64,000 nt of DNA from the NCBI RefSeq assembly GCF_010728725.1, contig NZ_AP022606.1:372001-436000 (forward strand). The letters are read 5' to 3'. Shown piece by piece: positions 57,128 through 64,000 of this stretch. Origin of the DNA: Mycobacterium branderi (GTDB taxonomy: Bacteria > Actinomycetota > Actinomycetes > Mycobacteriales > Mycobacteriaceae). Under the pieces are notes generated by a model. It saw only the letters and a list, made by a program, of their open reading frames with translations. It was not told where the DNA came from and did not search any database. Each line of letters starts with the position of its first letter. Position 1 is the stretch's first letter. The position numbers and the translations under genes are program-made.

Positions 57128-58234
57128 ATGTCGGTCATCATCGACCCGCGCCGTCACGACGCGGTGCTGTTCGACGTGAACGATCCGTCGACCGACGCGT
57201 TGACCGAGCAACTGCGCGACGCCGGTGTCGGGGCCGAGCGGATCGGGGCGGCGGTGCGGCCGGGCCGCTGTGCGGTCATCACCGCCACCGCGGATGGCGT
57301 CGCGAAAGCTCGGGCCGGCGGATTCGCGCTGGTGATCGGGGTCGACGCGACGGGATCGGGCGACGAGTTGCGCCGCCGCGGCGCCGACGCGGTGGTCGCC
57401 GATCTGCGCGACGTGCAGGTGCGCACCGGGGATCGCCGTATGTCGGAGCTGCCCGACGCCGCTGCGGCCCTCGACCTGATGGCCTCGCGACAACCCGCGG
57501 TGTTCTTCGACTTCGACGGGACGCTGTCGGAGATCGTCGACGACCCCGCCTCGGCCCGGCTCGCCGACGGCGCGGCCGACGCGCTCACATCGCTGACGGC
57601 GCGCTGCCCGGTCGCGATCCTGTCCGGTCGCGACCTTGCCGATGTCCGGCGGCGGATCGGCCTGCCGGGTATCTGGTATGCGGGCAGCCACGGTTTCGAG
57701 CTGACCGGACCCGACGGCGAACACCACCAAAACGAGGCGGCGGCGGCCGCAATCCCGGTGCTGGAGCAGGCCGCCGGACAGTTACGCGATCAGCTGCACC
57801 GGATCACCGGTGTTGCGGTGGAACACAAGCGATTTGGCGTGGCCGTGCATTACCGTAACGCCGCACGGGACCAGGTAGGCGCGGTGACCGCGGCGGTCCG
57901 CGCGGCCGGTCAGCACACCGGGCTGCGGGTGACCACCGGCCGGGAGGTCATCGAGCTTCGCCCAAACGTCGACTGGGACAAGGGAAGAACGCTGCGCTGG
58001 GTGCTCGACCACGTCCGCGACGTCGCACGCGACCCTGTGCTACCGATCTATCTCGGGGACGACATCACCGACGAGGATGCGTTCGACGCGGTGCACGACG
58101 ACGGCATCGGAATCGTCGTGCGCCACACCGAAGATGGGGATCGCGCCACCGCGGCGCACTATGCGCTGGACAGCCCGGCCCGCGTCGTCGCATTCACCGA
58201 GCAACTGGCAGGCCAGATAGGACACCATCGATGA
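57128..58234 (+). CDS. otsB2: Trehalose-6-phosphate phosphatase
   Basis: The 368-aa protein has an N-terminal HAD-like accessory domain (about 1-110), as in mycobacterial OtsB2, followed by the catalytic HAD domain with nucleophile DFDGTL at 128-133 (D128, D130), ILSGRDLADVR near 160, and the Mg-binding YLGDDITDEDAF near 310. It removes phosphate from trehalose-6-phosphate, an essential step in mycobacteria. The stop overlaps the lipoprotein start by 4 nt. Confidence 0.94.
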   Translation: MSVIIDPRRHDAVLFDVNDPSTDALTEQLRDAGVGAERIGAAVRPGRCAVITATADGVAKARAGGFALVIGVDATGSGDELRRRGADAVVADLRDVQVRTGDRRMSELPDAAAALDLMASRQPAVFFDFDGTLSEIVDDPASARLADGAADALTSLTARCPVAILSGRDLADVRRRIGLPGIWYAGSHGFELTGPDGEHHQNEAAAAAIPVLEQAAGQLRDQLHRITGVAVEHKRFGVAVHYRNAARDQVGAVTAAVRAAGQHTGLRVTTGREVIELRPNVDWDKGRTLRWVLDHVRDVARDPVLPIYLGDDITDEDAFDAVHDDGIGIVVRHTEDGDRATAAHYALDSPARVVAFTEQLAGQIGHHR

Positions 58235-59391
58235 CGACATTCTTCCGGCGGTTGGGTTCCGTGCTGTGCGCGGTTGCTGTGGTCGCGACGGGCTGCACGT
58301 CGAAGAGCCAGGCTCCCGCTCCCCCGTCGTCGGTCGATCCGGCCAAGGCCCAGGCGGTGCTGAAGGTCGTCCGCGACACGATGACGCAGGCTCATCTGAA
58401 AGCCGCGCTCGTCCGGGTCACAGTGGACGGCAAGGAGATCGTCACCCAGGCGCTCGGCGAGTCGATGACCGGCGTGCCCGCGACGACGAGCATGTTCTTG
58501 CGCAACGGCGACGTCGCGATGTCCTACGTCTCGACGCTGCTACTCAAACTGGTCGACGAGAAGAAGCTGCACCTCGAGGACAAGCTGTCCACTTGGCTCT
58601 CCGACATCCCCAACGCCGACCGGGTAACACTGGGCCAGCTCGCGCACATGACTTCGGGCTACCAGGACTACGTGCATGCCGATTTCGAAGCGGCCCGCGA
58701 CGCAGACCCGTTCCGGCAGTGGAAACCCGAAGAACTGCTCGGGTATGCGGTGCACAAGCCGTTGCTCTACGAACCGGGCACCGATTGGAACTACGCCCGC
58801 ACCAATTACGTGCTGCTCGGCATGGCGCTGGAAAAGGCCACCGGCACCGAGTTGCCGAAGCTGTTGGGCGACAAGGTACTTGTGCCTCTCGCGCTGATCA
58901 ACACTGCCAACTCGTACACGCCGCAGATTCCGGTGCCAACCCTGCACGCGTTCAGCTCGGAGCGTCGCCGAGCGCTCAAGATTCCCGCCGGCACACCGTT
59001 TTACGAAGACGCCACGTTCTGGAACCCGTCCTGGACGATGCCCCGCGGTGCGGTCCAGACCACCAACGTCTACGACCTGGAGGCCACCGCGGTGGGCATC
59101 GGCTCGGGCAAGCTGCTCTCGCCCGAGTCGTACAAGGCGATGGTGACACCGGATCACGGCTACGGATTGGGAATCGTCGTCTCCGGTAAGTGGCTGCTGC
59201 AACATACGACGTTCGCCGGCGAGTCCGCCGTCGAGGGCTACCTGCCGTCGCAGAAGATCGCGATCGCCGTTGCAGTCACCTACGACTCCAACGCGTTTGA
59301 CGACCAGGGCAACTACCGCAACGAGGCCGACGGCCTGTTCCGGAAGATCGGCGCCGAGCTGGCCCCCAACGACGCCCCGCCGGAGCGCTAA
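58231..59391 (+). CDS. Beta-lactamase-fold lipoprotein with degenerate active site
   Basis: The 386-aa protein has a lipoprotein signal with lipobox VATGC (Cys near 22). The serine beta-lactamase/esterase fold is clear (FLRNGDVAMSYVSTLLLKLVDE, LTSGY-like HMTSGY, EPGTDWNYARTNYVLLG). However, the position of the SxxK nucleophile reads DVAM, the YxN position reads YAR, and no HxG/KTG motif is visible. It is therefore probably not a beta-lactamase but a binding or scaffold protein. It is coupled to otsB2 by an ATGA overlap. Confidence 0.82.
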   Translation: MTTFFRRLGSVLCAVAVVATGCTSKSQAPAPPSSVDPAKAQAVLKVVRDTMTQAHLKAALVRVTVDGKEIVTQALGESMTGVPATTSMFLRNGDVAMSYVSTLLLKLVDEKKLHLEDKLSTWLSDIPNADRVTLGQLAHMTSGYQDYVHADFEAARDADPFRQWKPEELLGYAVHKPLLYEPGTDWNYARTNYVLLGMALEKATGTELPKLLGDKVLVPLALINTANSYTPQIPVPTLHAFSSERRRALKIPAGTPFYEDATFWNPSWTMPRGAVQTTNVYDLEATAVGIGSGKLLSPESYKAMVTPDHGYGLGIVVSGKWLLQHTTFAGESAVEGYLPSQKIAIAVAVTYDSNAFDDQGNYRNEADGLFRKIGAELAPNDAPPER

Positions 59392-59392
59392 C

Positions 59393-59566
59393 TCAGCTCT
59401 CGTCGTCTTGCGCTATTTCCAGGGTGGCCCAGTGACTGGGCGAGAGCAGCACCGTCCACTTGCCGGCCTCGCGGCCCATCTTCAGGACGCCGTTGTCGAC
59501 TTCCCACTTGGTGTCGTCGTCGTAGTCGGTCTCTTGACCGTCGCTGTAGGTGAGTTTGAACGCCAT
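59393..59566 (-). CDS. Small conserved hypothetical protein
   Basis: The 57-aa acidic protein starts MAFKLTYSDG and consists of alternating strands (KWEVDNGVLKMG, KWTVLLSPSHWATLEI), consistent with a small beta-barrel. The ATG at 59566 is chosen over 59584 because it begins the conserved region. It is convergent with the lipoprotein gene (1 bp between stops) and lies downstream of htdY's end in reverse order. No function can be assigned. Confidence 0.6.
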   Translation of the reverse strand: MAFKLTYSDGQETDYDDDTKWEVDNGVLKMGREAGKWTVLLSPSHWATLEIAQDDES

Positions 59567-59595
59567 GGCCGCAGAGTGCCGCAATGGCGGCCTCG

Positions 59596-60468
59596 TTAAA
59601 CCTCGGTGTATTCCACCGCGCCGTCCTCGAGCACCAGCCGCGCGTCGCTGCCGTCGGCGCCAGCAGCCTCGGTCTGGAACACCGCCTTGCCGGGTTCGGT
59701 GCGCCAGATCAAGGTGGTCAGCGTCTCCCCCGGAAAGACCGGCTTGGTGAACCGTGCGCTAATCGCGGTGATCGCGGCCGCGTCGCCCTTGCCGAGCTCG
59801 GCGACCAGCGCGCGGCCGGACACTCCGTACGTGCACAGCCCGTGCATGATCGGCTTGGGGAAGCCTGCCAGCTCGCGGGCGAACCACGGGTCGCTGTGCA
59901 GCGGGTTGCGGTCGCCGGAGAGCCGATAGATCAGCGGCTGATCTTCCCGGGTGGGCAAGGGGATTCGGGCGTCGGGCTCGCGGTCGGGGATTTCCGGCGC
60001 GACGGGACGCTGACCCGGCTCGCCGCCGAAGCCACCTGCGCCCCGGATGACGAGCGTCGTGAGCGTCTCGGCGACCAGGGTCCCCGAATCGGGGTCGGTG
60101 CCGCGGCCGCGCAGCATGACGACGGCGTTCTTGCCTTCGCCCTTGTCCTGGATGTCGGCCACCTCGGTGACCACCGACAGCTTGCCGGCGGGCGGCAGCG
60201 GCTGGTGCAGGCGAATGCCCTGCGAACCGTGTAAGAGCATGGCCCAGTTGAACGTTCCGATCTTCCCGGCCGCCCCGAACGCGGGGCAACAGATCACCGC
60301 ATAGGTGGGCAACACTTGCTGGGTGATGCCGTGGCTGTTCTCGGTGGTGAACGACAGATCCTCGGTCCCACAGCCCACACCGAGCGCGTAGAGCATGGTG
60401 TCGCGGTCGGTCCACTCGAACAGCATCGGCTCGGTCGTCGCGCCCACGGCCTTCGGGTCGATCGCCAT
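59596..60468 (-). CDS. htdY: (3R)-hydroxyacyl-thioester dehydratase
   Basis: The 290-aa double hot-dog MaoC-type hydratase has the hydratase-2 motif YRLSGDRNPLHSDPWFA with the catalytic Asp/His near residue 183 and PIMHGLCTYG near 210. It dehydrates (3R)-hydroxyacyl-CoA/ACP in fatty-acid or mycolate metabolism. It matches Rv3389c in length and neighbours (lpqD, acrA1). The ATG at 60468 has GGAG 6 nt upstream; the frame stays open to 60531 without support. Confidence 0.93.
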   Translation of the reverse strand: MAIDPKAVGATTEPMLFEWTDRDTMLYALGVGCGTEDLSFTTENSHGITQQVLPTYAVICCPAFGAAGKIGTFNWAMLLHGSQGIRLHQPLPPAGKLSVVTEVADIQDKGEGKNAVVMLRGRGTDPDSGTLVAETLTTLVIRGAGGFGGEPGQRPVAPEIPDREPDARIPLPTREDQPLIYRLSGDRNPLHSDPWFARELAGFPKPIMHGLCTYGVSGRALVAELGKGDAAAITAISARFTKPVFPGETLTTLIWRTEPGKAVFQTEAAGADGSDARLVLEDGAVEYTEV

Positions 60469-60545
60469 GCGGTCTCCTAATCTCTCTTCGCCCCAACCTT
60501 GGCAAACCCGCCACGTCGAGGCCCCTGACAAGGCAGGCTATCGCC

Positions 60546-61250
60546 ATGCGCAACCGCAGCTACATCTGGAAGGTGGCGGCCGCACTCGTCGCCGCCGTTG
60601 TCATCAGCGCCTGCTCGGGAACACCGCACGTGCGCACGATCACCCTGACCTTCGTCCGGCACGCCGAGTCCGAGGCCAACGCGGCGGAGATCATCGACAC
60701 CGACGTGCCGGGACCGGGGCTCACCGAGCAAGGCGAGGGTCAGGCCGAACAGCTCGCCCGCCAGCTTGCCCGCAACAAATACGACGGCGTGTACGCCTCG
60801 AACATGACCCGCGCCGAGCAGACCGCCGCGCCATTGGCCAGACAACTCCACGAACACGTCCAGATCCTGCCCGGGTTGCGAGAAATCGACGCCGGCTGGT
60901 ATCAGGGCACCCCGAAGAAGCGGGCCGACCTCACCTATCTGCTGGCACCCGCGGATTGGCTGAACGGCGACATTCAGGACGCCATCCCGGGCTCGATCAG
61001 CGGAAAACAGTTCAACGACCAGTTCACGGCCGCCGTCCAAAAGATCTACGACAGCGGCAACAACAAACCGATCGCGTTCTCCCACGGCACCGCGATCGCG
61101 TACTGGACGTTGATGAACGTCAAGAACCCCAACGACAGCCTGGCCAAGACCCACCCACTGCCCAATACCGGCCGCGTCGTGGTCACCGGTAGCCCCGGGA
61201 CGGGGTGGACGCTGGTGGACTGGGACGGCATCCGCGACTTCAACTACTAA
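60546..61250 (+). CDS. lpqD: Lipoprotein with histidine-phosphatase domain
   Basis: The 234-aa protein has a signal peptide with lipobox VISAC (Cys near 23). A phosphoglycerate-mutase-like domain follows with the catalytic FVRHAESEAN near 36, MTRAEQTA near 90, the Glu in LREIDAGWYQG near 117 and the second His in AFSHGTAIAYW near 178. It is an extracytoplasmic phosphatase of unknown substrate. Counterpart of Rv3390. It is divergent from htdY. Confidence 0.9.
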   Translation: MRNRSYIWKVAAALVAAVVISACSGTPHVRTITLTFVRHAESEANAAEIIDTDVPGPGLTEQGEGQAEQLARQLARNKYDGVYASNMTRAEQTAAPLARQLHEHVQILPGLREIDAGWYQGTPKKRADLTYLLAPADWLNGDIQDAIPGSISGKQFNDQFTAAVQKIYDSGNNKPIAFSHGTAIAYWTLMNVKNPNDSLAKTHPLPNTGRVVVTGSPGTGWTLVDWDGIRDFNY

Positions 61251-61314
61251 CCCGGTAGACGATCACGTCACAGGGCATTGACGATTACCGGTACCAGCGG
61301 TCACGATTGCATGC

Positions 61315-63315
61315 ATGCGTTATGTCGTTACCGGCGGTACCGGGTTTATCGGGCGCCGCGTCGTGTCACGCCTGCTGGCTGCTGCGCCCGAAGCCGAGGT
61401 ATGGGTGCTGGTCCGCCGCGGGTCGGTCGGCCGCTTCGAACGGCTGGCAGCCGAGTGGGGTGAACGGGCAAAGCCGCTGGTCGGCGAATTGCCAGACCTC
61501 GAACTGAGCGATGAAGCGCTCCCGGCGGACGTCGAGCACGTCGTGCACTGCGCGGCTGTCTACGACATCACCGCCTCCGACGCCGAGCAGCGCGCCGCCA
61601 ACGTCGACGGCACCCGCGCGGTGATCGAGCTGGCACGCCGGCTCGATGCGACGCTGCACCACGTGTCGTCGATCGCGGTGGCCGGCAACTTCCGCGGCGA
61701 GTACACCGAAGCCGATTTCGACGTGGGCCAGGAGCTGCCGACGCCGTATCACCAGACCAAGTTCGAAGCCGAGCAGCTGGTGCGCTCGGCGTCCGGGTTG
61801 CGGTATCGCGTGTACCGGCCCGCGGTGGTGGTCGGCGATTCACGCACCGGCGAGATGGACAAGATCGACGGCCCCTACTACTTCTTTCCGGTCTTGGCTC
61901 GGCTGGCCGTGTTGCCCCGGTTCACCCCGATCATGTTGCCCGACACCGGGCGCACCAACATCGTGCCGGTCGACTATGTTGTCGACGCGCTGGTGTGGCT
62001 GATGCATGCGGAGGGTCGCGACGGCCAGACGTTCCACTTGACGGCCCCGAAAACCATTGGGCTGCGCGGCATTTACCGTGGTGTCGCCGCCGAGGCGGGC
62101 CTGCCGCCGCTGCGCGGATCGCTGCCGCGGTCGGTGGCAGCGCCGGTGCTCAAGGTGCGCGGCCGAGCCAAGGTGTGGCGCAACATGGCGGCCACCCAAC
62201 TCGGCATACCCGGCGAAGTACTCGACGTCGTCGACCTGGCACCCACCTTCGTATCCGACGAGACGCGGAAAGCGTTGCGCGGCAGCGGAATCGACGTGCC
62301 GGAGTTCACGTCCTACGCACCGAAGCTGTGGCGGTACTGGGCCGAGCACCTGGACCCGGACCGGGCGCGGCGCAGCGATCCGGCCGGCCCGCTGGTCGGC
62401 AAGCACGTGATCATCACGGGCGCGTCCAGCGGCATCGGCCGGGCATCGGCAATCGCGGTTGCCGAGCGGGGCGCGACGGTGTTCGCCCTGGCCCGCAACG
62501 GTGAGGCGCTCGACGATCTGGTCGCCGAGATCCGCGCCGCGGGCGGTCAGGCCTACGCGTTCACCTGCGACGTCACCGATTCCGCGTCGGTGGAGCACAC
62601 CGTCAAGGACATTTTGGGCCGGTTCGACCATGTCGACTATCTGGTCAACAACGCGGGCCGTTCGATTCGCCGCTCGGTGGTCAATTCCGTTGACCGCCTG
62701 CACGACTACGAGCGGGTGATGGCAGTCAACTACTTCGGCGCGGTGCGGATGGTGCTGGCGTTGTTGCCGCACTGGCGGGAGCGGCGGTTCGGTCACGTCG
62801 TCAACGTGTCCAGCGCCGGGGTGCAGGCCCGCAGCCCCAAGTACAGCTCGTATCTGCCGTCCAAGGCGGCGCTGGACGCGTTCGCCGAGGTGGTGTCGTC
62901 CGAGACGCTGTCGGACCACATCACGTTCACCAACATCCACATGCCGCTGGTGGCCACCCCGATGATCGCGCCGTCGCGGCGGCTCAACCCGATGCGCGCG
63001 ATCAGCCCCGAGCACGCGGCGGCCATGGTGGTGCGCGGTCTGATCGAGAAGCCGGCGCGCATCGACACGCCGCTGGGCACGCTGGCCGAGGCCGGCCACT
63101 ACTTCACGCCCAAGTTGTCGCGGCGGATCCTGCACCAGCTCTATCTCGGCTACCCGGATTCGCCGGCCGCGCTGGGTATCGAGCCCGCGGATTCTGTTGC
63201 CCCGCAGCCGTCGTCGCAGCGGCGGCCGAAGCGCCCGGTGCGCGCCGTCACTCGCGTGCGGGTGCCCCGGCCGGTCCGGCGGGCGGTGCGTTTGGTACCC
63301 GGGGTGCATTGGTAA
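61315..63315 (+). CDS. acrA1: Fatty acyl reductase, two Rossmann domains
   Basis: The 666-aa fusion has an N-terminal extended SDR/thioester-reductase-like domain with GGTGFIG at 7-13 and Y145/K149 (YHQTK). The C-terminal classical SDR has GASSGIG at 369-375 and Y513/K517 (YLPSK), followed by a basic Pro/Arg tail. This order is typical of mycobacterial fatty acyl-CoA reductases, which produce aldehydes or alcohols for wax esters. It matches Rv3391. A TTGACG (61278-61283) could be its -35, but a matching -10 is weak. Confidence 0.92.
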   Translation: MRYVVTGGTGFIGRRVVSRLLAAAPEAEVWVLVRRGSVGRFERLAAEWGERAKPLVGELPDLELSDEALPADVEHVVHCAAVYDITASDAEQRAANVDGTRAVIELARRLDATLHHVSSIAVAGNFRGEYTEADFDVGQELPTPYHQTKFEAEQLVRSASGLRYRVYRPAVVVGDSRTGEMDKIDGPYYFFPVLARLAVLPRFTPIMLPDTGRTNIVPVDYVVDALVWLMHAEGRDGQTFHLTAPKTIGLRGIYRGVAAEAGLPPLRGSLPRSVAAPVLKVRGRAKVWRNMAATQLGIPGEVLDVVDLAPTFVSDETRKALRGSGIDVPEFTSYAPKLWRYWAEHLDPDRARRSDPAGPLVGKHVIITGASSGIGRASAIAVAERGATVFALARNGEALDDLVAEIRAAGGQAYAFTCDVTDSASVEHTVKDILGRFDHVDYLVNNAGRSIRRSVVNSVDRLHDYERVMAVNYFGAVRMVLALLPHWRERRFGHVVNVSSAGVQARSPKYSSYLPSKAALDAFAEVVSSETLSDHITFTNIHMPLVATPMIAPSRRLNPMRAISPEHAAAMVVRGLIEKPARIDTPLGTLAEAGHYFTPKLSRRILHQLYLGYPDSPAALGIEPADSVAPQPSSQRRPKRPVRAVTRVRVPRPVRRAVRLVPGVHW

Positions 63316-63325
63316 TCCTCTTGGC

Positions 63326-64000
63326 GTGACCGCTGAGCTGTTGGCCGCGACGGGCGTGTGCGTGATGTCGCCTGCTGACGTGGCGCGCGGCCTCGGCGTC
63401 GACGAGGACGTGTGGACCGGGTTCGCCGCGCACTGGGAGGAGTTGGCCCCGGATCCCTACGCGGCAGAATTGGGCATTCAGCGGCTGCGGCGCTACGGCC
63501 ATTACACGTTCACCGACGGCGTCGCCACGCCGATGCCCACCGGGGCGTTCGTGCAGCCACACGACTCCAACCCGCTCTACGTCGAGCGGGATCGCCACTT
63601 CGAGCCGCTGACAGAGGCGTTCGCTCGCGATCCGGTGTTGCGGCGGCTGCTGCGGCTGCTGGGCCGGTTCGCGACGGCGCTTGACGACGTTGCGCAGTGG
63701 ACGGTCAAGGTGCATCCGTTCCGGGTCGTCGCATCGGCGGATGGCGACGGGCGGCCCACGCCCGAGGGGCTGCACCGCGACGGGGTCACGCTGGTCACCT
63801 CGCTGCTGATCGACCGCCGCAACGCGATCGGTGGCGAAAGCACGGTGTTCGACGGTGCGGGCCGGCAACTGCTGGCGACCACGCTGTCCGAGCCGGGCAC
63901 GCTGCTGCTGGGCGACGACCGTCGCACCGTGCACGGCGTCTCGCCGATCCGGCCGGTTGACCGGTCAGCGCCCGCAGTGCGCGACGTTCTGGTAATCACG
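63326..64000 (+). CDS. 2OG-Fe(II) dioxygenase family protein, C-terminus cut off
   Basis: 225 residues are visible before the window ends. The iron-binding motif HRD in EGLHRDGVTLVTSLLIDR lies near residue 154, and the distal His is in TVHGVSPI near 205, the pattern of the PF10014-type family that includes amino acid hydroxylases. The GTG at 63326 is 10 nt after the acrA1 stop with no clear ribosome site. Free amino acid hydroxylation is the family precedent; the substrate is not known. Confidence 0.8.
   Translation, partial: MTAELLAATGVCVMSPADVARGLGVDEDVWTGFAAHWEELAPDPYAAELGIQRLRRYGHYTFTDGVATPMPTGAFVQPHDSNPLYVERDRHFEPLTEAFARDPVLRRLLRLLGRFATALDDVAQWTVKVHPFRVVASADGDGRPTPEGLHRDGVTLVTSLLIDRRNAIGGESTVFDGAGRQLLATTLSEPGTLLLGDDRRTVHGVSPIRPVDRSAPAVRDVLVIT

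Noticed and set aside
61266..61292. CGTCACA upstream of acrA1 as a SigJ promoter
   Set aside because: At the 16-bp spacing the second element reads CGGT, not CGTC.

Overview
This is high-GC chromosomal DNA of a Mycobacterium, probably from the slow-growing side of the genus. Almost every protein is recognisably mycobacterial. The gene order follows long stretches of the M. tuberculosis Rv3306c-Rv3391 region: amiB1-deoD-pmmB-upp-sapM, add-deoA-cdd-sdhCDAB, sigJ-aminotransferase-dacB1-sugI-nagA, trpS-hydrolase-icd1, metC-metA, folD, the Rv3362c-Rv3365c signalling block, spoU, dnaE2, otsB2, and htdY-lpqD-acrA1. Gains, losses and moves relative to that order are visible. I cannot name the species from sequence alone. 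I see no tRNA, rRNA, insertion sequence, prophage or CRISPR array, so this is core chromosome with local remodelling.

Layout. 1-7.1 kb: purine and pyrimidine salvage with pmmB, the secreted phosphatase sapM, and a metal-type ABC exporter pair. 7.2-8.6 kb: a Tat multicopper oxidase gene broken by one frameshift. 8.6-11.4 kb: nucleoside catabolism operon cdd-deoA-add. 11.6-15.0 kb: succinate dehydrogenase sdhCDAB. 15-19.5 kb: an accessory stretch with a carboxymuconolactone decarboxylase-like gene, an AraC regulator, a decayed methyltransferase, an esterase, a PPOX protein and the ECF41-type sigma factor sigJ. 19.5-26.5 kb: aminotransferase, SMP-30-like protein, dacB1, sugI, nagA. 26.4-28.5 kb: a TetR-controlled divergent pair, a SnoaL-like gene and a guanidine exporter under a guanidine-III riboswitch. 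28.5-35 kb: trpS, an esterase, and two unrelated isocitrate dehydrogenases side by side. 35-38.8 kb: SAM-IV riboswitch, a leader ORF, metC-metX and a methyltransferase. 38.8-45.8 kb: berberine-bridge-type oxidase, folD, an old-yellow-enzyme homologue and an FHA-FHA-ABC transporter like Rv1747. 45.8-49.9 kb: a conservon-type sensor/GTPase operon without mfpA. 50-64 kb: trmL/spoU, nitroreductase, SOS-controlled dnaE2, a wax ester synthase/DGAT, universal stress protein, otsB2, a degenerate beta-lactamase-like lipoprotein, htdY, lpqD, acrA1, and the start of a 2OG-Fe(II) oxygenase.

Regulation is the most informative layer. Both strands carry TANNNT -10 hexamers placed 6-8 nt before a start codon, the signature of leaderless mycobacterial transcription. 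They decide the starts of sapM, the Rv3311 homologue, AraC, sigJ, the esterase at 30627, icd1, the OYE gene, the ABC transporter, dnaE2 and otsB2. Two riboswitches of established classes are present (guanidine-III before sugE, SAM-IV before metC). Two intergenic sites fit the ECF41 promoter pattern TGTCACA-N16-CGTC, one before the carboxymuconolactone decarboxylase-like gene and one before the SnoaL-like gene. With sigJ also in the window, this suggests a small SigJ regulon. At least four compound hairpins of similar architecture (56-65 bp) lie at gene ends and may be one intergenic element family.
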